A program made the translations under genes and the position numbers. From contig QIFJ01000240.1 of the NCBI GenBank assembly GCA_003229755.1, forward strand, positions 1 through 6,077: DNA of 6,077 nucleotides. Direction: 5' to 3'. The notes under the pieces are model-generated. The model worked only from the letters and a program-made list of their open reading frames with translations. It searched no databases and was not told the DNA's origin. The stretch is from Pseudomonadota bacterium. Lineage in GTDB: Bacteria; BMS3Abin14. This document shows positions 5,664-6,077 of this stretch, one piece after another (positions within the stretch are counted from its first letter, which is position 1; each line of letters opens with the position of its first letter).

Positions 5664-5699
5664 CGTCATTACACTATTGACGATATTCCTCGCAATGAC
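5664..5699. repeat. Degenerate REP-like palindrome
   Basis: GTCATT (5665-5670) faces AATGAC (5694-5699), and an alternative inner pairing CGTCA (5664-5668) with TGACG (5678-5682) exists. On the minus strand it begins GTCATTGCGAGGA, a string typical of dispersed bacterial palindromes that continue to GACGAAGCA, also present here. It looks like a decayed copy. Confidence 0.5.
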
Positions 5700-5825
5700 C
5701 TTTTATTATCTTTCTGGTTTAATCCACCCCGAAGTCTTTTTCTGCGGCTCTCTGCGTTAAAGCTTTTCCCTGCTTTCTCTAATTTCGAATCTCCAATTCA
5801 GTTGAAGGTTAATATTACTAATCAG

Positions 5826-6077
5826 TAGTGTCCGGTTAATAGTTGAACAAATTCAGTTGGTTATACAACCCATCTGGCTTTGTCGTGCAATGTGAGTCTG
5901 TAAGTATTTGTAATATTGGTGTTTTCTCGAAAGTGGTAACACTCAGAATCTGCAAAATAGTGTAGAGACTGGCTTCTAGTTTGAGTCGCTTTTTGATGAT
6001 TGCCACCAACACGTAAACGGAGACTGCGATCCATATTTGTGTTTTTACCGCGTTTTCGGAGGTTCCATAGAAGGATT
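5826..6077 (-). mobile_element. IS4-family insertion sequence, one end only
   Basis: The transposase C-terminus reads toward the left and ends at 5836. The sequence TAGTGTCCGGTTAA starting near 5826 directly after the stop codon is the likely terminal inverted repeat. The exact boundary and the target duplication cannot be fixed because the other end is outside the window. Confidence 0.55.
5836..6077 (-). CDS. IS4-family transposase, C-terminal fragment at window edge
   Basis: Reading from 6075 leftward gives 79 codons and a TAA at 5838-5836. The start is off the right edge, so the gene is partial here, and nothing shows it to be broken. The fragment contains SFYGTSENAVKTQIWIAVSV and YVLVAIIKKR followed by SLYTILQILSVTTFEKTPI. 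This is the C-terminal segment of DDE transposases of the IS4 type: the Tyr/Glu/Lys motif Y-x(2)-S/T-x-E-x(5)-K (here FYGTSENAVKTQ) contributes the last catalytic Glu, followed by the hydrophobic helical tail. It catalyses cut-and-paste movement of the element. The tail after about residue 58 is not conserved as far as I can tell. It is unrelated to the znu genes except by position, pointing toward them from 308 bases away. Confidence 0.82.
   Translation of the reverse strand, partial: SFYGTSENAVKTQIWIAVSVYVLVAIIKKRLKLEASLYTILQILSVTTFEKTPILQILTDSHCTTKPDGLYNQLNLFNY

Larger units (their letters stand above)
5528..5835. other. Non-coding region upstream of znuA, made of degenerate repeats
   Basis: This 308-base stretch holds, from znuA outward, heptamer arrays D and E, a hairpin-forming GTCATT/AATGAC segment, a GCAGAG-type repeat fragment (near 5740-5760, CTGCGGCTCTCTGCG) and the end of an insertion sequence. 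A promoter for znuA must lie here, but I see no convincing -35/-10 pair and no Zur-like palindrome. Plus-strand open frames are repeat translations without family signature. Confidence 0.6.

Noticed and set aside
5625..5828. Plus-strand 67-codon frame upstream of znuA
   Set aside because: Runs through repeat remnants, has no ribosome binding site and no similarity I can recognise.
1..6077. tRNA or rRNA genes
   Set aside because: No cloverleaf-like segment with a T-loop GTTCRANNC in context and no rRNA-like sequence seen on either strand.

Overview
The window looks like a chromosomal segment of a Gram-negative bacterium of moderate GC content. It carries an outer-membrane beta-barrel protein with a signal peptide and C-terminal Phe, and a periplasmic metal-binding protein with an inner-membrane ABC importer. 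The TraF-like barrel, the dispersed palindromic repeats and the intergenic heptamer arrays resemble what is often seen in Desulfobacterota (former Deltaproteobacteria) and related environmental lineages. That placement is an inference from style; no marker gene fixes it.

Layout. 1-406 (minus) is the N-terminal part of a NYN-domain (LabA/DUF88) ribonuclease-like protein that runs off the left edge. 407-712 is a divergent promoter region built around a 61-bp palindromic element. 713-1870 (plus) is a TraF/PorV-type outer-membrane protein. 1871-2037 is a convergent intergenic stretch with nested hairpins and a heptamer array. 2038-2763 (minus) is an FAD/NAD(P) oxidoreductase of the ferredoxin-NADP reductase family, with an extended -10 promoter and a large inverted repeat upstream. 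2934-5527 (minus) is a zinc uptake operon in the order znuA-znuC-znuB. 5528-5835 is non-coding and packed with degenerate repeats. 5836-6077 (minus) is the C-terminus of an IS4-family transposase whose element continues past the right edge.

The znu genes work together: ZnuA captures the metal in the periplasm, ZnuB forms the membrane channel and ZnuC hydrolyses ATP. The metal-ligand pattern of ZnuA (three His) favours zinc over manganese. The oxidoreductase lies downstream in the same direction but has its own apparent promoter, so a functional link to zinc is not shown. The NYN protein and the barrel protein are transcribed divergently and are probably unrelated to zinc uptake.

No new multi-gene system is evident. 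The most unusual signal is non-coding: five short tandem arrays with a strict 7-bp period, all outside genes. Two of them face each other inside the znu operon and could fold into a 16-bp near-perfect stem between znuC and znuB. Several long palindromes also sit directly on the best predicted promoters.
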